From Narthecium ossifragum (taxonomy: Eukaryota; Streptophyta; Magnoliopsida; Dioscoreales; Nartheciaceae), in assembly GCA_963920575.1 (NCBI GenBank), contig OY986971.1, positions 23,516,145-23,580,144 on the forward strand: a stretch of 64,000 nt of DNA, given 5' to 3'. The translations under genes were made by a program, and so were the position numbers. The number at the start of each line of letters is the position of its first letter. The stretch's first letter is position 1. Under the pieces are notes generated by a model, which saw only the letters and a program-made list of their open reading frames with translations, was not told the DNA's origin and did not search any database. This document shows positions 12,569 through 24,098 of the stretch, in pieces.

Positions 12569-12915
12569 AGGCTGTAGGTCCCAGGGATAGGATTAGGCTT
12601 GCGGTTGAGATTTTGAGTGTGGAATGGGATAGTTTTAGGTCTAGAACATCCTTGCATGTCTGTTTGCGATTGTGTGTGACGTGCTTATCTATCTGTTTAT
12701 TGTTGTGTTTTGCTGCTTCCCGGTTGTGTCATGACGTCTCAGGGGGAGATGTGCATGCGCACCGGTATCGTCCGTTCCCTCGCCTGACAGTATCTCCCTT
12801 CGTGCTGGAGATGAGCGAATAGGGAATCGGACGTGTGTCGTCTTGTACTTTCGAAATCTCGAGAGGTGAACCTGTTAGGGTTCAGAGACGGTGTTGGAGA
12901 TTATTCGACAGTAGT
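12569..12915 (+). mobile_element. 5' internal leader of the family-A element
   Basis: This is the untranslated leader after the primer site. Bases 12730-12766 (37 bp) recur exactly at 15091-15127, and the following text to about 12910 recurs, diverged, at 16940-17090. The leader is therefore present twice, on either side of the Athila-like insertion. Confidence 0.7.
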
Positions 12916-14358
12916 GATAAGTCACTAAATGTTCATGATTCAACCCCTTAACTTAGCTTTGTTATGCCTAGAGTAGTTGTATTTGACAGCTTGTTAGTTG
13001 ATTTCAGGTTTAATCATGCTTTGAGAAGAAATGCAAGAAATTCAGCTAAAATGACTAAAGAAACTGCTTCGTCGACCATCAGTAATATATTCGCCAAATA
13101 GTTTTCAAAGGTCCAAATATTCTGAAACTTTGAGACGTGGTAGAAGACTCAGAGATGAACAACTTTCATGTTGGGCACTTGGCGAGATTCCATACAGATT
13201 AATACCAGTTTTGAAGACTATGAAGATATACAGCTGCTGGAAACTGGTCCATCGATGTTCAGAAGAATATTCGTCAAATATTCCCTATAAGTCTAAATAT
13301 TATAAAATCTTCGGGATATGATAGAAGACTTGAAGATCTTAAACTTTCCTGTTGAAGACATTCTCAGATTCCAAGCCAATTAGCGCCAGAATTGAGTTAA
13401 AGTCGGAATCCTGAATAGGAGTTGAAATACGAAAAGAGGAAAGTCAAAGTTTAAGTCTAGATAGGACTCTTAAGTCCAAGTTTAGGGTTTCTCTATTTAA
13501 AAGGCCTTTTCCAGCCGAATTTCTCATCTTTTTGACAATCTTTGGAGGAGGAAGAAGAAGAAGGAGAGGATGGGGATGGTGACAGCTTCCTACTCCAATC
13601 TGATGGCTTTCATCCAAAAGATGAGTTGCTAATTATTGTATTTAGGATTACTCATGAAATCCTAGTGTAGTTTTGGTTTTTCTTTAGTTGGATTTTTGTG
13701 AACTTCTCGATACATGATCTCATGAATATGGTTTTATTGTTAATAGAGTTGAAGGAACAGAGTTTCCTTGACGTACTTTCAGTCCTACATGATTTCTGTG
13801 ATTGATTGTAGAGATTTATGAGATGGTTTTCATGAAGTTATTGGTTTGCCTTTGAGATAAGCTATGCTACGCGAAGATAGGTTGTGCCAAGGTCATTAGG
13901 AGTAGTATAATTTAAGGTAATCGTAGGACCAAAGACAATCTATGCCAAGCAAAGATAGGTTATGCCGTTGTGAACATTAATTTTCTTTTAGGGATTCATA
14001 TGAGCTTGTAGCCATATGATCCATAATGTTGAGAGAAGGGAACAAGATGATAACTAGAGAAGACTAATAATGAAACTAGGGCAGATTGAGTAATTCCTAA
14101 GTAACTACTCCATTGATTCAAATTGATCAACCTTTTATTTCTTTTCTTTATTAGTTTAGATAACTCTATTCTATCTTTGATTATTTTTCTTAGTTTTAGG
14201 GTTTTGAGAAATGATTTTGATTTCCAACGTTTTCCCTGTGGATCGACTCCCGACTTCACCGCTATTTCTACCTAGTAGTGTAGTGATTGAGTAAGGATTA
14301 TAAATTTAATATTTGATTGAGTTTACAACGTTTTAACGACGACGTTTGTGAGCGATCA
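12916..14358 (+). mobile_element. Athila-like LTR (1.44 kb)
   Basis: It starts TGATAAGTCACTAAATG and ends GAGCGATCA. It is closely similar over its whole length to the solo LTR at 34524-35963. CTATTTAAAAGG near 13494 is the likely TATA region. A tRNA-Asp-type primer site follows directly, which is typical of the Athila clade of Ty3/gypsy elements. There is no matching 3' LTR, so this is the 5' part of a truncated element. Confidence 0.85.
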
Positions 14359-14363
14359 ATTTT

Positions 14364-14381
14364 TGACGCCGTTGCCGGGGA
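14364..14381 (+). other. Primer binding site (tRNA-Asp type)
   Basis: TGACGCCGTTGCCGGGGA differs at one base from the complement of the plant tRNA-Asp 3' end (TGGCGCCGTTGCCGGGGA). Confidence 0.85.
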
Positions 14382-15090
14382 ATTCGACGGTTAACTAATT
14401 GATTTTCTCTTCACTCATTTTTCTTTGCTTAGTTAGGTTTTTATCTTTCTCATTTTTTTCCTTTATTTATTTTATACTTTTTAGGAATTTCTAATAATTT
14501 TTCTGATTTTTACAGCTACTAAGTTTGATTTTCTCGGAGTTGGACCTGCAATCCATCGCCAAGAGCGATCGGTCGGACACAGGAGCGACCGATCGGGACT
14601 GTGTAGTCAGGTAAGTTTTTTCTAAACTCTAAGTTATTTTATCTAGCTATTTGAGACGCTTCTGCAAGTCGCACAAAAGCAAGTATCAGCGACAGTCGTC
14701 TCTTGGACCAGCCCACTATTTGTATTTCTTATCTTTGATGTGGTCCTTATTTATGTGATCTTAGATACATGGCCGAATATTATATGCCGTCGGGTGATAC
14801 ATCGTGGGATTATCGCATGCCCTCGACATATACACCTGCTTACAATAATGACACATATGGTTTCTCAAATCCGGTATATAATTCACATTCATATCTTTAT
14901 AATCCGAATTTTAGAGATCATACATACCCTAATTGGCAATTTGAAGGTTACCATCCTCCTAACATTCAACCCTGGAACATAGAACCACCGGCCCAAGATT
15001 TTGCACCTAATTTTGCACCGCCATATCCTTTTCAAGCACAATCACCGCAACAATACTGGTATGAGCCACCTGTACACCCTACATCACAAG
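14382..15090 (+). pseudogene. Athila-like leader and N-terminal gag-region fragment
   Basis: The leader contains a small inverted-word module (GAGCGATCGGTCGG...GAGCGACCGATCGGG, about 14561-14600). A frame from 14769 to 15090 encodes about 107 residues rich in Tyr, Pro, Asn and Gln (for example YGFSNPVYNSHSYLYN). No known domain is visible, but the position after the primer site suits the start of a gag region. The element is cut at 15090, where duplicated family-A leader resumes. Gag identity is inferred from position only. Confidence 0.5.
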
Positions 15091-15133
15091 CATGACGTCT
15101 CAGGGGGAGATGTGCATGCGCACCGGTGTGGTC

Positions 15134-16938
15134 TGATGAGTGCATGAAAGTGCACTCTGAACAACCTTATAACCATCTCAATTACTAGATTATTATCCTT
15201 AATCAGCATCTTTATTACTATTTTTATATCTATATGTTGCTTCACATGATTGTTTGGAAAATGCAGGAAATTGGAGCTAAAAGAAGCTGAAAAGAGTATA
15301 TGGATCAATTTCAAAAATTAATCTGTACCTGTTCAGGAAGAACCAGATGATGTGCCATATATGGTTGGAAAGCTCTTGAAGTCTAGATTCTGGAGAATTT
15401 TACGGTTCATGATTCCGAGTTTCCTAGAGGAAGTTACGGCAATTTCAGTACCAATGGCGCAGTCTGAATGGCAGAAAGGAAAATAAGCTGGAAGTCCGAG
15501 CGATCCGCCGATCGATCGGACCACGCAGAAACGTGACAAAACCTATGTTTTTCAGCCATAAGCGATCCGATCGATTCCTCCATCCCTCCTATGGGGTCCG
15601 ATCGATCCAACACCAATGGTTCGATCGATCGGACTCGGAAAAAGCCAAAAACAGCGGATTTTACTCAACCGATCGATCCAACACTCATAATTCGATCGAT
15701 CGAACTTGGGAATTAAAGGGTGACAGAACGTATGCTTTTTAGAGGAACACAGTTCGATCAATCCATCCATCGATCGGACTCGGGAATAGCCAGAGACGGA
15801 GGATTTTTACGAAATCGATCTATTCGACTCCTTTAGTCCGATCGATCGGACACGGGCGAAGTTAGAAGTTGAAGATTTTAACGCATCCGATCGATACAGC
15901 ACCCCGAGAAGGATCGATCGGACGTTCCCAGTGAATTAAATCAACGGTTTAGATCAAATCCGTTGATGGAGAGACTTTGGGGCTATAAATAGGACTCTTT
16001 CTAGGGTTTGAGGGGGACTTTTTGGACGTTTTTGGAGGCTCTTTTCAGGACTTTTTCAAGAGAAAAAAGATGGAGACATCTCCATCCATGGCCGAGTAAT
16101 CCGCGGGCATGGCGGACGGATGATCTAGCGAGGACTAGGGCTTCTTCTCCAACAATGGTTCATAGTTTTTAATCTTTATTGTTAAACTCTTCTTATGTAT
16201 TGGATCTTCACAGATTGCTTTGTGGTTAAACATTATTATAAATCCAGTCATGCTTCTTTTATGATATTGCGATCCCATAGTTATCTCCTTTGATTCTCCT
16301 GCCGAGTCTCGTGAGACCTTTGCTATGCATTGCCCGTAGTGACAGCTGGTATTGTGTATTCTTAGGGATCTGGTTAGATAAGGTTGGGGCTCTATACCGT
16401 GAGATCTTTGCTATGCATTGCCGATTGTGAGAGTTGGTATTGTGTATTCTTAGAGATCCGGTTAGAGTTAGGGCTTTGTCCCGATGAACTTTTGCTGCGC
16501 GTTGTCTGTAGTGACAACCGGTATCGTGTATTCTTAGGTTTGGTTGGATGAAGTTAGAACTATAAAAAGGAAGAACCAATCGTAGGAAGAGACATTTATA
16601 TATTTTATCAGATTCATAATTCTTTATCTTCCGGTTAAGGTGATTGGGATGTGAATCCCTTAACTGTGTATCATATGAACCGTTGAGAAGAGAAGAACCT
16701 AAATCCGAGTGAAGTGATTCCTGAAGCCTAGCCTCATTCAAATCCTGATTTCTTTCGTTAACTTTATCTTACCATTACATCTTCGATCTATTTTCTTAAC
16801 TTTCATCGCTCTTGATTGTTTTCAATTCATTGTTATCTGTGTTTCTTGATCTTTCCTGCTTGTCTCTTTGTGTGATTCGACCTCTCTTATGCTGTACTGC
16901 ACCGCGACCGCTGTGCGTGACACATTTGAGCGACATCA
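15134..16938 (+). mobile_element. Solo LTR Y (TGATGA family)
   Basis: The ends are TGATGA...ACATCA, with the perfect duplication TGGTC at 15129-15133 and 16939-16943. It is 1805 bp and has a TATA box TATAAATAGG at 15984-15993. Immediately upstream (15500-15930) is an array with nine GATCGAT words. It is a sibling of solo LTR X but carries a different palindromic word in the corresponding place. No gene is inside it. Confidence 0.9.
15500..15930 (+). repeat. Array of CCGATCGATCGG-type palindromes in LTR Y
   Basis: I count nine GATCGAT words in about 430 bp, usually in pairs 20-30 bp apart, ending about 55 bp upstream of the TATA box. Confidence 0.88.
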
Positions 16939-16943
16939 TGGTC

Positions 16944-18629
16944 CGTTCCCTCGCCTGACAGTATCTCCCCTAGTGCTGGAGATGAGCGAGTAGGGAATGG
17001 GACGTGTGTCGTCTTGTACTTTCGAAATCTCAAGAGGTGAACCTGTTAGGGTTCAGAGACGGTGTTGGAGATCCTTCGATAGTAGAGGACTGATTGACGG
17101 AGGTGACCCGGATCCCGGATGTTTTGGACATCCTGGAGTATCACTTGCTTGGGAAGTTGTTGTTTTCTTGCCTTCCCAGGAAGCGATTCGTAGTGGCGCT
17201 TGTCGGGGCTACTAGGGACACTGTTGGTTGTGTGTTGAGAACAGTTCGCGTGCTGTTCTCTGGCACCTACCCTTGGAGGGTGGTGCAGTTGGGAGTACCC
17301 TCCTCTTGTTCTGGGTACTCGCACCACGTGGCGACACATGGGTTGGCTGGATCATCTGGCTCGGTGTGCTAGGGCGACAACAGGGTGCACCCTGGACTGT
17401 GTGCTAGCTACTGAGACAGGTGACTTGAGGGTTGACACCGGACAGTTGGCCGGTGGTCGTGGTGAGTTTCGGGGTTATCGTTCCTGCTTCTGGGGAACGG
17501 CAGGGTAGCCGTGGCAGCAGCAGCGTCGTGCCAGTCCTTTGAGAGGTAGCCTGGACCGCCATACTGAGAGGTATTCCACCGGGTGCTCGAGTGCTAGCCG
17601 CCGGGTGTCCTTCCGCCGACGGTGCTGGTTGTGAGGGGAGCTGGGCGCTTACCGCAGAGCAGTCGGGTGTGGCACACGGCGTGGGGCTGAGCAGTGGGTT
17701 GATACCTCAGTTGGGGCAGGTACCTTGGGCAGACGCGGGAATTCAGATTCTAGATAGTAGCTTCAGCAACAGCCAGTTCCTGAGCCGCCAGCTTCGACTT
17801 TCAGCTTTCAGCTTCTGCCTTCAGCTTTCGGAGCTTCTCGCAGCTTGCGATTTCCTTGTGGCTCTGGGTTTCCCCTTTGTGACTCGTTCCTGTGTGGCCG
17901 GGTTGGCTTGGGACTGGAGTCGGGTGTGGCTTTGAGAGTAGCCACCGATTGGGACAAGAGCTTGGGTTGGTTGCTCTTGTCAGGGCGTTTCCTAGAGGTT
18001 GGGAACCTCTAGGTGTCCGTCGCCCACGTGTGGTACACGTTGGGGTTCGACGGCTTCCTCGGTTGCGTCGGTTGGCCACGCACCGGGTTGTGCTTCTTTG
18101 GCCGTGGGAAGGTGTCTTGGGTAAACCTGATGGCGTTGTTTCACTCTCGTTGAAGATCGCGGTTCGGCGATCCTTCTGCTTGTCGAGAGCTGGGGTTTGT
18201 TCACCGGCTTGTGGTGAACTTCTTCCCCGTTGTTTTCGAGGGTGCTCGGGAGAGCAGTTTTTCCCTCGTGTTGTTGTTATTGTTTGTGCAGCTGTCCTTC
18301 TAGAAGAGCTTTCTGATTGTCACCTTCGCGGGACACCGAGTTCGAGGTTGAGGTTCCTTTGGGCGGTCTTGAGCGTTGTGAGTTCGCACGTGGATGCTAG
18401 CAGCGTTTGGAGAGTCGAGGACTCAGTCGGCCGAGTCAGTAGCTCGGGACTTCGTTCGCCCAGGTGTGTTGCCTCAGAGGGTGTTCCGGTTCTCGTTATG
18501 GATGGTTCCGTCCAGAGATGCATAGGCGTTAGGAAGCTGGACAGTGTTACAGCACAGAGTATGCGCCCGCTGCAGTGTAACTATGATGTGTTAGCGGTTG
18601 AGAGGCTCGTCAACCGCTTCAGAGTTTGA
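16944..18629 (+). pseudogene. Family-A internal region, gag portion (degenerate)
   Basis: By position, between leader and pol, this should be the gag and protease part of the Ty3/gypsy polyprotein. Frames are short or broken and I recognise no zinc knuckle or protease motif. The longest frame (17892-18629, 245 codons) reads Arg/Val/Ser/Leu-rich sequence with no known domain. About 270 bp (18208-18480) also occur at 6303-6574. Confidence 0.5.
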
Positions 18630-20851
18630 CCTTCGCATCGACTACACCAGCTGAGGATTCGGGATTGCGATATCCCGGAGACAGCCTTCCGTACAAGGTA
18701 CGGACTGTACGAGTTTACAGTGATGCCGTTTGGTCTGACGAACGCACCAGCAACCTTCACAGATGTGATGTAGAGGATCTTCAGGCCGTACCCTGATCAG
18801 TTGCAGTGGCGTCGTCGACAGCATCATATCTACTGGTGCGTTGAGGAGGAGCATGAGCGATGTTGGCGTTTGTATCACAGCTACCGAGGGTGTATCGACG
18901 CTATTTGGCTCCCAGCGCGAGGTCTTGGCCTTCAGAGGCAGGTTCGACGGACGGGCAGTCTCAGCGGCAGGCAGATCGATTGATTCAGCTGGGCTCGACA
19001 CAGAGATGCGGCAGCAGAGGTTGAAGACGGTGTTTGAGATTCAGAAGCGGCATCTCCAAGAATGCGGGATCGTCGACCAGAGTGACCAGGAGACCGGAGC
19101 TTTTGCCTTAAAGTCACTGTGTCAGTGCCTTTATGGGTAATAGCCACCAGCAGTTGTTAGAGAGGCTAGAGCAGATTTGGCGGATTGTCAGCTCGGCGGA
19201 AACAGACAGTCAGTTGGATCAGGTTTTGGGGATCAGATTCCAGATGACCTTCCCTTTGGTGTTTACGGCATCCCAGCTCTCCCGACCAGAGTGATATAGA
19301 CCCAGAGTAGATATCCGGAGCTTGTAGAGATCCGTGCTGCGATTGTTACCGAGTACATGATAGAGGGCTGGACAGCGTCAGCAGACCGCAGATTGTGCTT
19401 CGTTAGCAGTGTTGCGGATCCGGCAGATCCATTACAGCCCCTTCCAGTGTCAGAGTGGGAGCGGAAGCACACCATGGTGGAGGTCATCACCAGATTGCAG
19501 GAGGCAGCTGGGAGTAGTATCTTCCTTTGCTGGAGTTTGCTTAATGCAGTGATCATCAGTCCAGACAGATGCAGTGCCATTCTAGGTGTAGCACGGCAGT
19601 TCGTGTCGTTCATCCGATTGCTCAACCGAGGTTGTTGAGGCATCCTCCACCACCCCAGGCATCATCAGACAGTCCTCAGGGGGATCAGCACAGAGCAGAC
19701 GAAAGAGCTACTCCGGTCAGAGGTGATGATCTTTGGAGTTCTCAGTTCCTGGCAGAGTGTTCCTGAAAATTCCTCCGTGCAGAGGATCAGCCAGAGTTGG
19801 CAGAGAGCAGAGACCAGAAGAGGTGGAGGCCGAGGCAACCCTAACCCGAGAGTCTGCACCAGAACCATGACGGCGTGGAGCGATGATGACATCGAGCCTA
19901 TAGAGATTCCTGATGGCTTTAGCAGACAGTTCATAGTACTCCAGGGGTGGAGTAGCAGATCCAGAGTGGCAAGAGGACATCCTACGTGAGATTCACTCCT
20001 CTCCTGTTGCTGTTCATTCAGGAGGCATGGAGATATATCATGGATTTCGTCGTCAGCTTGGTTGGCATCAAATGCAGAGATCAGATTCAGGATCAGATGC
20101 AGAGATCAGATTCAGGATTAGATGGCGTGATGCTTCAGCTTCCATCACTTCATGCCATGATTCCAGGGTCACAGGCATGAGTCTACTACAGCTCTTAGGA
20201 GCCGATGATCACATCGTTGACATTCAGCACAGCATCTCGCGGTACAGATGGACAGACGGTCAGAGAGGACCATTCAGATCCAGGGTGACATGCTTAGAGC
20301 ACGTATTGTTGATGTAGACGTCAGACGACGAGAGCACATCCTCATGGCAGAGTTTGCCTACTTCAGTAGTTGACGGCTCAGCACCAGCGTTACACCTTTT
20401 GAGGTAGAGAGGTCAGGTCAGAGGTGACATCAGTTAGAGCTCGCAGTTGGCGACAGAGGGTTTGCTTACAGATCGGCACTATTTACGCACTTGTTAGTTG
20501 CGTGTCCCACCGCCACATGTTCGATGTTGAGGAAGTACAGTCAGTATCGGCCCCACATGATCAGACACGACGACATCATAGTCGAGGAGGACGTCGCCTA
20601 CATAGAGCCGCCAGTGCAGATTGTGGGCAGACGAGATCAGATACTGAGATGCAGATCGGTACCGTTGGGGATGATCAGATAGAGGCATGGCAGTGCAGAG
20701 AGCTTGACGTGAGAGCAGGGGGATCGCGTGTACCAGGAGTTCCCCGACTGTTTGACCCAGCAGGTAGTTTCCTTTGTGTGGGCGTTCGTGCCACTAGGAC
20801 TAGTTGGTTCTTTTTTTCCGGCCTTACCCTTGAATTTCGGGACGAAATTTC
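18630..20851 (+). pseudogene. Family-A pol remnants: RT, integrase H2C2 and chromo-type C-terminus
   Basis: Three pieces of a Ty3/gypsy chromovirus polyprotein are visible in the right order. RT occurs at about 18650-18790 ([20 protein letters not shown], then [10 protein letters not shown]), followed by an in-frame stop. The integrase H2C2 region occurs at about 19970-20085 (REIHSSPVAVHSGG, then YHGFRRQLGW). The C-terminal 'SMLRKY...DDIIVEEDVAYIEPPVQI' region occurs at about 20510-20680, matching the part just before the chromodomain in Tekay/Del elements. The stretches between carry indels and stops in all frames. The element is long dead; clade assignment to Tekay/Del is moderately sure. 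Confidence 0.75.
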
Positions 20852-20867
20852 TTTAAGGGTGATAGGT
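20852..20867 (+). other. Degenerate polypurine tract before the 3' LTR-A
   Basis: TTTAAGGGTGATAGGT follows the AATTTCGGGACGAAATTTC text that typically precedes the polypurine tract in plant Ty3/gypsy elements. The G-run is broken by two T residues. Confidence 0.65.
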
Positions 20868-23496
20868 TGTGAGGACCCATACCTCCAATTTGGTCCGACC
20901 GCGTTAGGTCGAGGGTCTGGGTTTGTGGTTTGGCCCGGTTGGCCTTGGGATGCGATCGGTTGATCGCATCGCTGTTCTTGACCCCAGTGGCATTTTGGTA
21001 AATATGCTCCCTGGTGGTCAGTTTCACACCCGCATTACACACACGGCCTTTGATTGATGTATGTGTTTGATTAGAACCTTTAGGGTGCGTCCGATCGGAA
21101 GATCGGAGCTCGATCGGGAGAGATCGAATCGGACGGCTGTGATCGTTTCCAGCTTTCTATTTAAACCCTTTCTCTTCTCTCTCTTTCTTTCCTTCTTCTT
21201 CTCCTGTCGTTCTCTCTTCCTCTCTCCAACCAACGGTGCTAGGGCTTCGGAGTGTGGCTTTTGAGGAGTGGATTCTGGCGATCGGAGTTGAGGGATACGT
21301 GGAGGAGCTGCCCTATCTCTTCAAGTAGGTGTTTCTACTTCGATCTTAGATCGGGTTCTCCTAGGATAGGTTTAATGCCTTTTCGCTGTATGAATACTTG
21401 CTAGAATGCTGTGTAGTTCATTGTGCATGTGTTATAGATGCTTTGAAGTAGTCCTACCTCGCGATTTCCGTATTCTAACGGTTGGTTTCCGTATTATCGC
21501 CGTTTTGTCAGTTTTCGTCCATTTGAACCTAGATAGGAGATTTAACCGTCAAAAATATGATTTCTTTGCAACATTGGATTCCCCATCGTTAATTACACAT
21601 GTATGCAAAGTTTCATCGAATTCCAACTTGATTTGATCCTTGAATTCCAAAGAAATGGATTCTCGACACTGTTCTGATGAACTGTGCCTAAGGCTCGACG
21701 GTCAATCGGTGCATCGACTGTCAAGTATTGATTTGCTCTTTCTGGGCCTGGCGGTCGACCGTCAGATCGACCGTGACATCGACCGTGGCCTCACGGTCGA
21801 CCGTCGGATCGACCGTAGCATCGACCGTCGGGCTCTGTCGGGATTTTAGCCTCCCAGGGTCGATACATGGATCGACCGCGGGATCTTCTCCTTTTCGCCA
21901 TTTACCTGACGGTCGATCGTCGGATCGACCATCGCATCGACCGTCAGGCGCTGTTTGGTTTTGGGCTTCTCAGGGTCGATGAGTGGATCGACCGTTGCCC
22001 TTGATTTTCTTCGCCTTGGCCTCACGGTCGATCGCCGGATCAACCGTGACATCGTCCATGGACCCTGGAACTTAGTTTTCTGGCCTTTCTTGGATGGATT
22101 TGATTTGTGATTAACATCTAAACATGTTGGGAAGCATGTATGTGGATTTTGTAGAGTTTTCAAAGGATTTCTATCGAGTTTTAGGATCGATTCGAGTAAA
22201 TTCCTTTGTGGGCAAATCTATGGTTTTGATTGAATTTAATACATGTTTGGTTGTAGTTAAATGTTTAGTTAGTTGCTTAACCATTAGCTAGCTATGAGTG
22301 CTAGCTAATGAGGAATTGTGGAACCTTAGCCTGTTGCTGGCGAGTGTCGAGGGCTATTGTATAACTGTGGCCAGTTACCTGCGGGGTAACTGTGGAACCT
22401 TAGTCTGTCAGGTGCAAGAGAGCACTGAAGACTATTGTATATCTGTGTTTAAATGCTTTGCTCAGATGTTTGGTTGGTTAGCGTAGATTATCTGTATTTG
22501 AGGACTTTGCTATGCTACCCTTTTGGCTAGTTATCAGCTATGCCTGGCCTTGTGTGATTAATGACATCTTGTTGCATGCTTATATCTCTTTATCTGTACC
22601 TGAGCATTGCATGCATCTTGATTGCATTAGAGGCATCTGAGGTTAGGCGGGAGATGGGTTGATCGCCGATCCGAGGTTCTCGGGTAGCTCGGATCTAGCC
22701 ATTAGGACCGCGGCTGGGTAGTCAGGATTAGGGTGTGATTGAATCAGATCTCATGTTATTGAGGGTTTGCGATAGTTGACTCTTATCAATGTTTGAGGTT
22801 TAGAGGTCGTGTTGTCTTCCAAGGCTAAGTGCTGAGAATGCAATCGATGTGTTCCCGACGTGGTCCCCAGGCAGTGGTATCCCTGCTGGGTAAGGGTGAT
22901 CCTGCATGGTACTGTTCCCCTGTTAGTGATTACAGTGATCTTGGTAACATGTTCAAGAGAGAGGTTCATGACAGGAGCTCTTGGGACATCGATAGGGTTA
23001 TGGAACCCGTGGCATCCGTTAGACTTGAGCTGGGAGACAACACTGTTGTTGTTTTCCTCCCTTCTGTGTGTCGTAGAGTAGAACCCTTCTGAGCTTATCG
23101 CTCACTCCTACCCGGGCTGCGTTTGCAAGTGCAGGCGCCAGTTCTTCTTCAGTAGAGCCGGCGGGATCAGCTTTTGGTGGCGCAACTACATCCAGAGGTG
23201 CTTGAGGTTGCTGGAGGATGACTGTTGTACTTTTGATAGATTTGTAAATATTTGAGGACTTTTGGGATTATTTGTATAATATCTTTTCCATCGGAGGAAA
23301 TTGATAAGAATTGTATTCAGATGTTTAAACTGTACAACTTGATGTATTTATGAATTAAATTTCTGTTTCACCTCTGGAATATAATTTGTTTAAGTTTATC
23401 TATAATTCCGCATTGTATCGCGCCACTTGGAGATGAATAGTGTAGGTTTCCCCTCACGCCTCGTCTTGGATGGGTTTTTTGGGTCGGGGTGTGACA
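20868..23496 (+). mobile_element. 3' LTR of family A (plus orientation)
   Basis: This 2629-bp LTR begins TGTGAGGACCC and ends GGTCGGGGTGTGACA. Recognisable parts in order are a TATTTAAA box (about 21160), the palindrome array (21694-22050), the box around 22663-22710 (GATCGCCGATCCGAGGTTCT), the box CTTATCGCTCACTCCTACCC (23094-23113) and the GATGGGTTTT...GGGGTGTGACA end. It is the partner of the 5'-cut LTR at 9531-12553. Confidence 0.88.
21694..22050 (+). repeat. Array of GGTCGACC-type palindromes inside LTR-A(+)
   Basis: I count 16 TCGA tetramers in about 345 bp, against roughly one expected by chance. They form alternating words GGTCGACCG, GGATCGACCG and GCATCGACCG. Confidence 0.9.
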
Positions 23497-24052
23497 GGTC
23501 GGGTTCGGGTCGGGTCGGGTACTGACCCGTTTAATAAAGGCCAAACCCGAACCCGACCCGTTTAATAAACGGGTCAGGTTTATCAACCCGAACCCGACCC
23601 ATTTATAAACGGGTCGACCCGACCCGACCCGTTTAACCCGTTTATTAAACGGGTCGATAAACGGGTCGGGTCGGGTCGACCCATTTAACAACAATCAAGC
23701 AACAAATTATCAACTAATTAATAAAATTATTAAGCAATAAAATTACGACTTGTTTCAATTACATCCAAACCATCCAACCTAAACTATAAACTTACAACTT
23801 GTTTTAATTTTCCTTGATAAGATGAGATCACATTCAAATTAGCTCTAAAAGTCTAAGTGATATTAAAATTAAACGGTTTAAACGGGTCGACCCGCCTAAC
23901 CCGCGGGTTGACCCGACCCGACCCATTTATTCACGGGTCGTAAACGGATCGACCCGTTTATGACCCGAACCCGATAACACCAAACCCAAACCTGTTTATT
24001 TCGGGTCGGGTCGGGTCGGGTTCGCGGGTCATGACCCGAATTGCCACCCCTA
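23497..24052. repeat. Right arm of the hAT-like element, GGGTC/GACCC-rich
   Basis: The arm is built from GGGTCGGGTC and GACCCGACCC blocks separated by an A/T-rich centre (about 23690-23870), and ends in the inverted terminus. It is non-coding; the frame at 23368-23694 reads through repeats. Confidence 0.85.
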
Positions 24053-24098
24053 CTCGGAGGTGGCAGCTTACTTCAAGAAGCTCAGGCTTTCCAAGTGA
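24053..24098 (+). pseudogene. PTRHD1-like: PTRHD1-like captured gene, 3' end of exon 2
   Basis: After the repeated CTCGGAGG the frame continues VAAYFKKLRLSK and stops with TGA at 24096-24098. This is the usual C-terminus of PTRHD1-like proteins. The piece belongs to the exon that breaks off at 3612, 20.4 kb upstream. Confidence 0.9.

Larger units (their letters stand above)
3642..23496. mobile_element. LTR-retrotransposon complex with inverted outer LTRs
   Basis: The insertion starts TGTCACACC at 3642 and ends GGTGTGACA at 23496, with GGTCG on both sides (3637-3641 and 23497-23501). The left outer LTR is in minus orientation and the right one in plus, which a simple LTR element never shows. 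In order it contains LTR-A(-), an internal scrap, LTR-B(-), a 5'-cut LTR-A(+), a primer site, internal pieces broken by an Athila-like fragment and solo LTRs, and LTR-A(+). An internal inversion or recombination between copies is the likely cause. The GGTCG match is weak evidence on its own because the host hAT is full of GGGTC words. Confidence 0.75.
3613..24052. mobile_element. Non-autonomous hAT-like element inserted in the PTRHD1-like exon
   Basis: The termini are 19-bp perfect inverted repeats, TAGGGGTGGCAATTCGGGT at 3613 and its complement ending at 24052. The perfect 8-bp duplication CTCGGAGG flanks them (3605-3612 and 24053-24060). This is the hAT signature. Without the nested LTR complex the element is about 580 bp: 29 bp on the left and 556 bp on the right (23497-24052). 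It is rich in GGGTC/GACCC words in both orientations and has no transposase frame. Removing it and one duplication copy joins the PTRHD1-like exon in frame to its normal end. Confidence 0.92.

Noticed and set aside
20027..20317. Plus-strand ORF as a separate small gene
   Set aside because: Its start (YHGFRRQLGWHQMQR) is the integrase H2C2 region of the degenerate family-A pol; the rest is out of frame.
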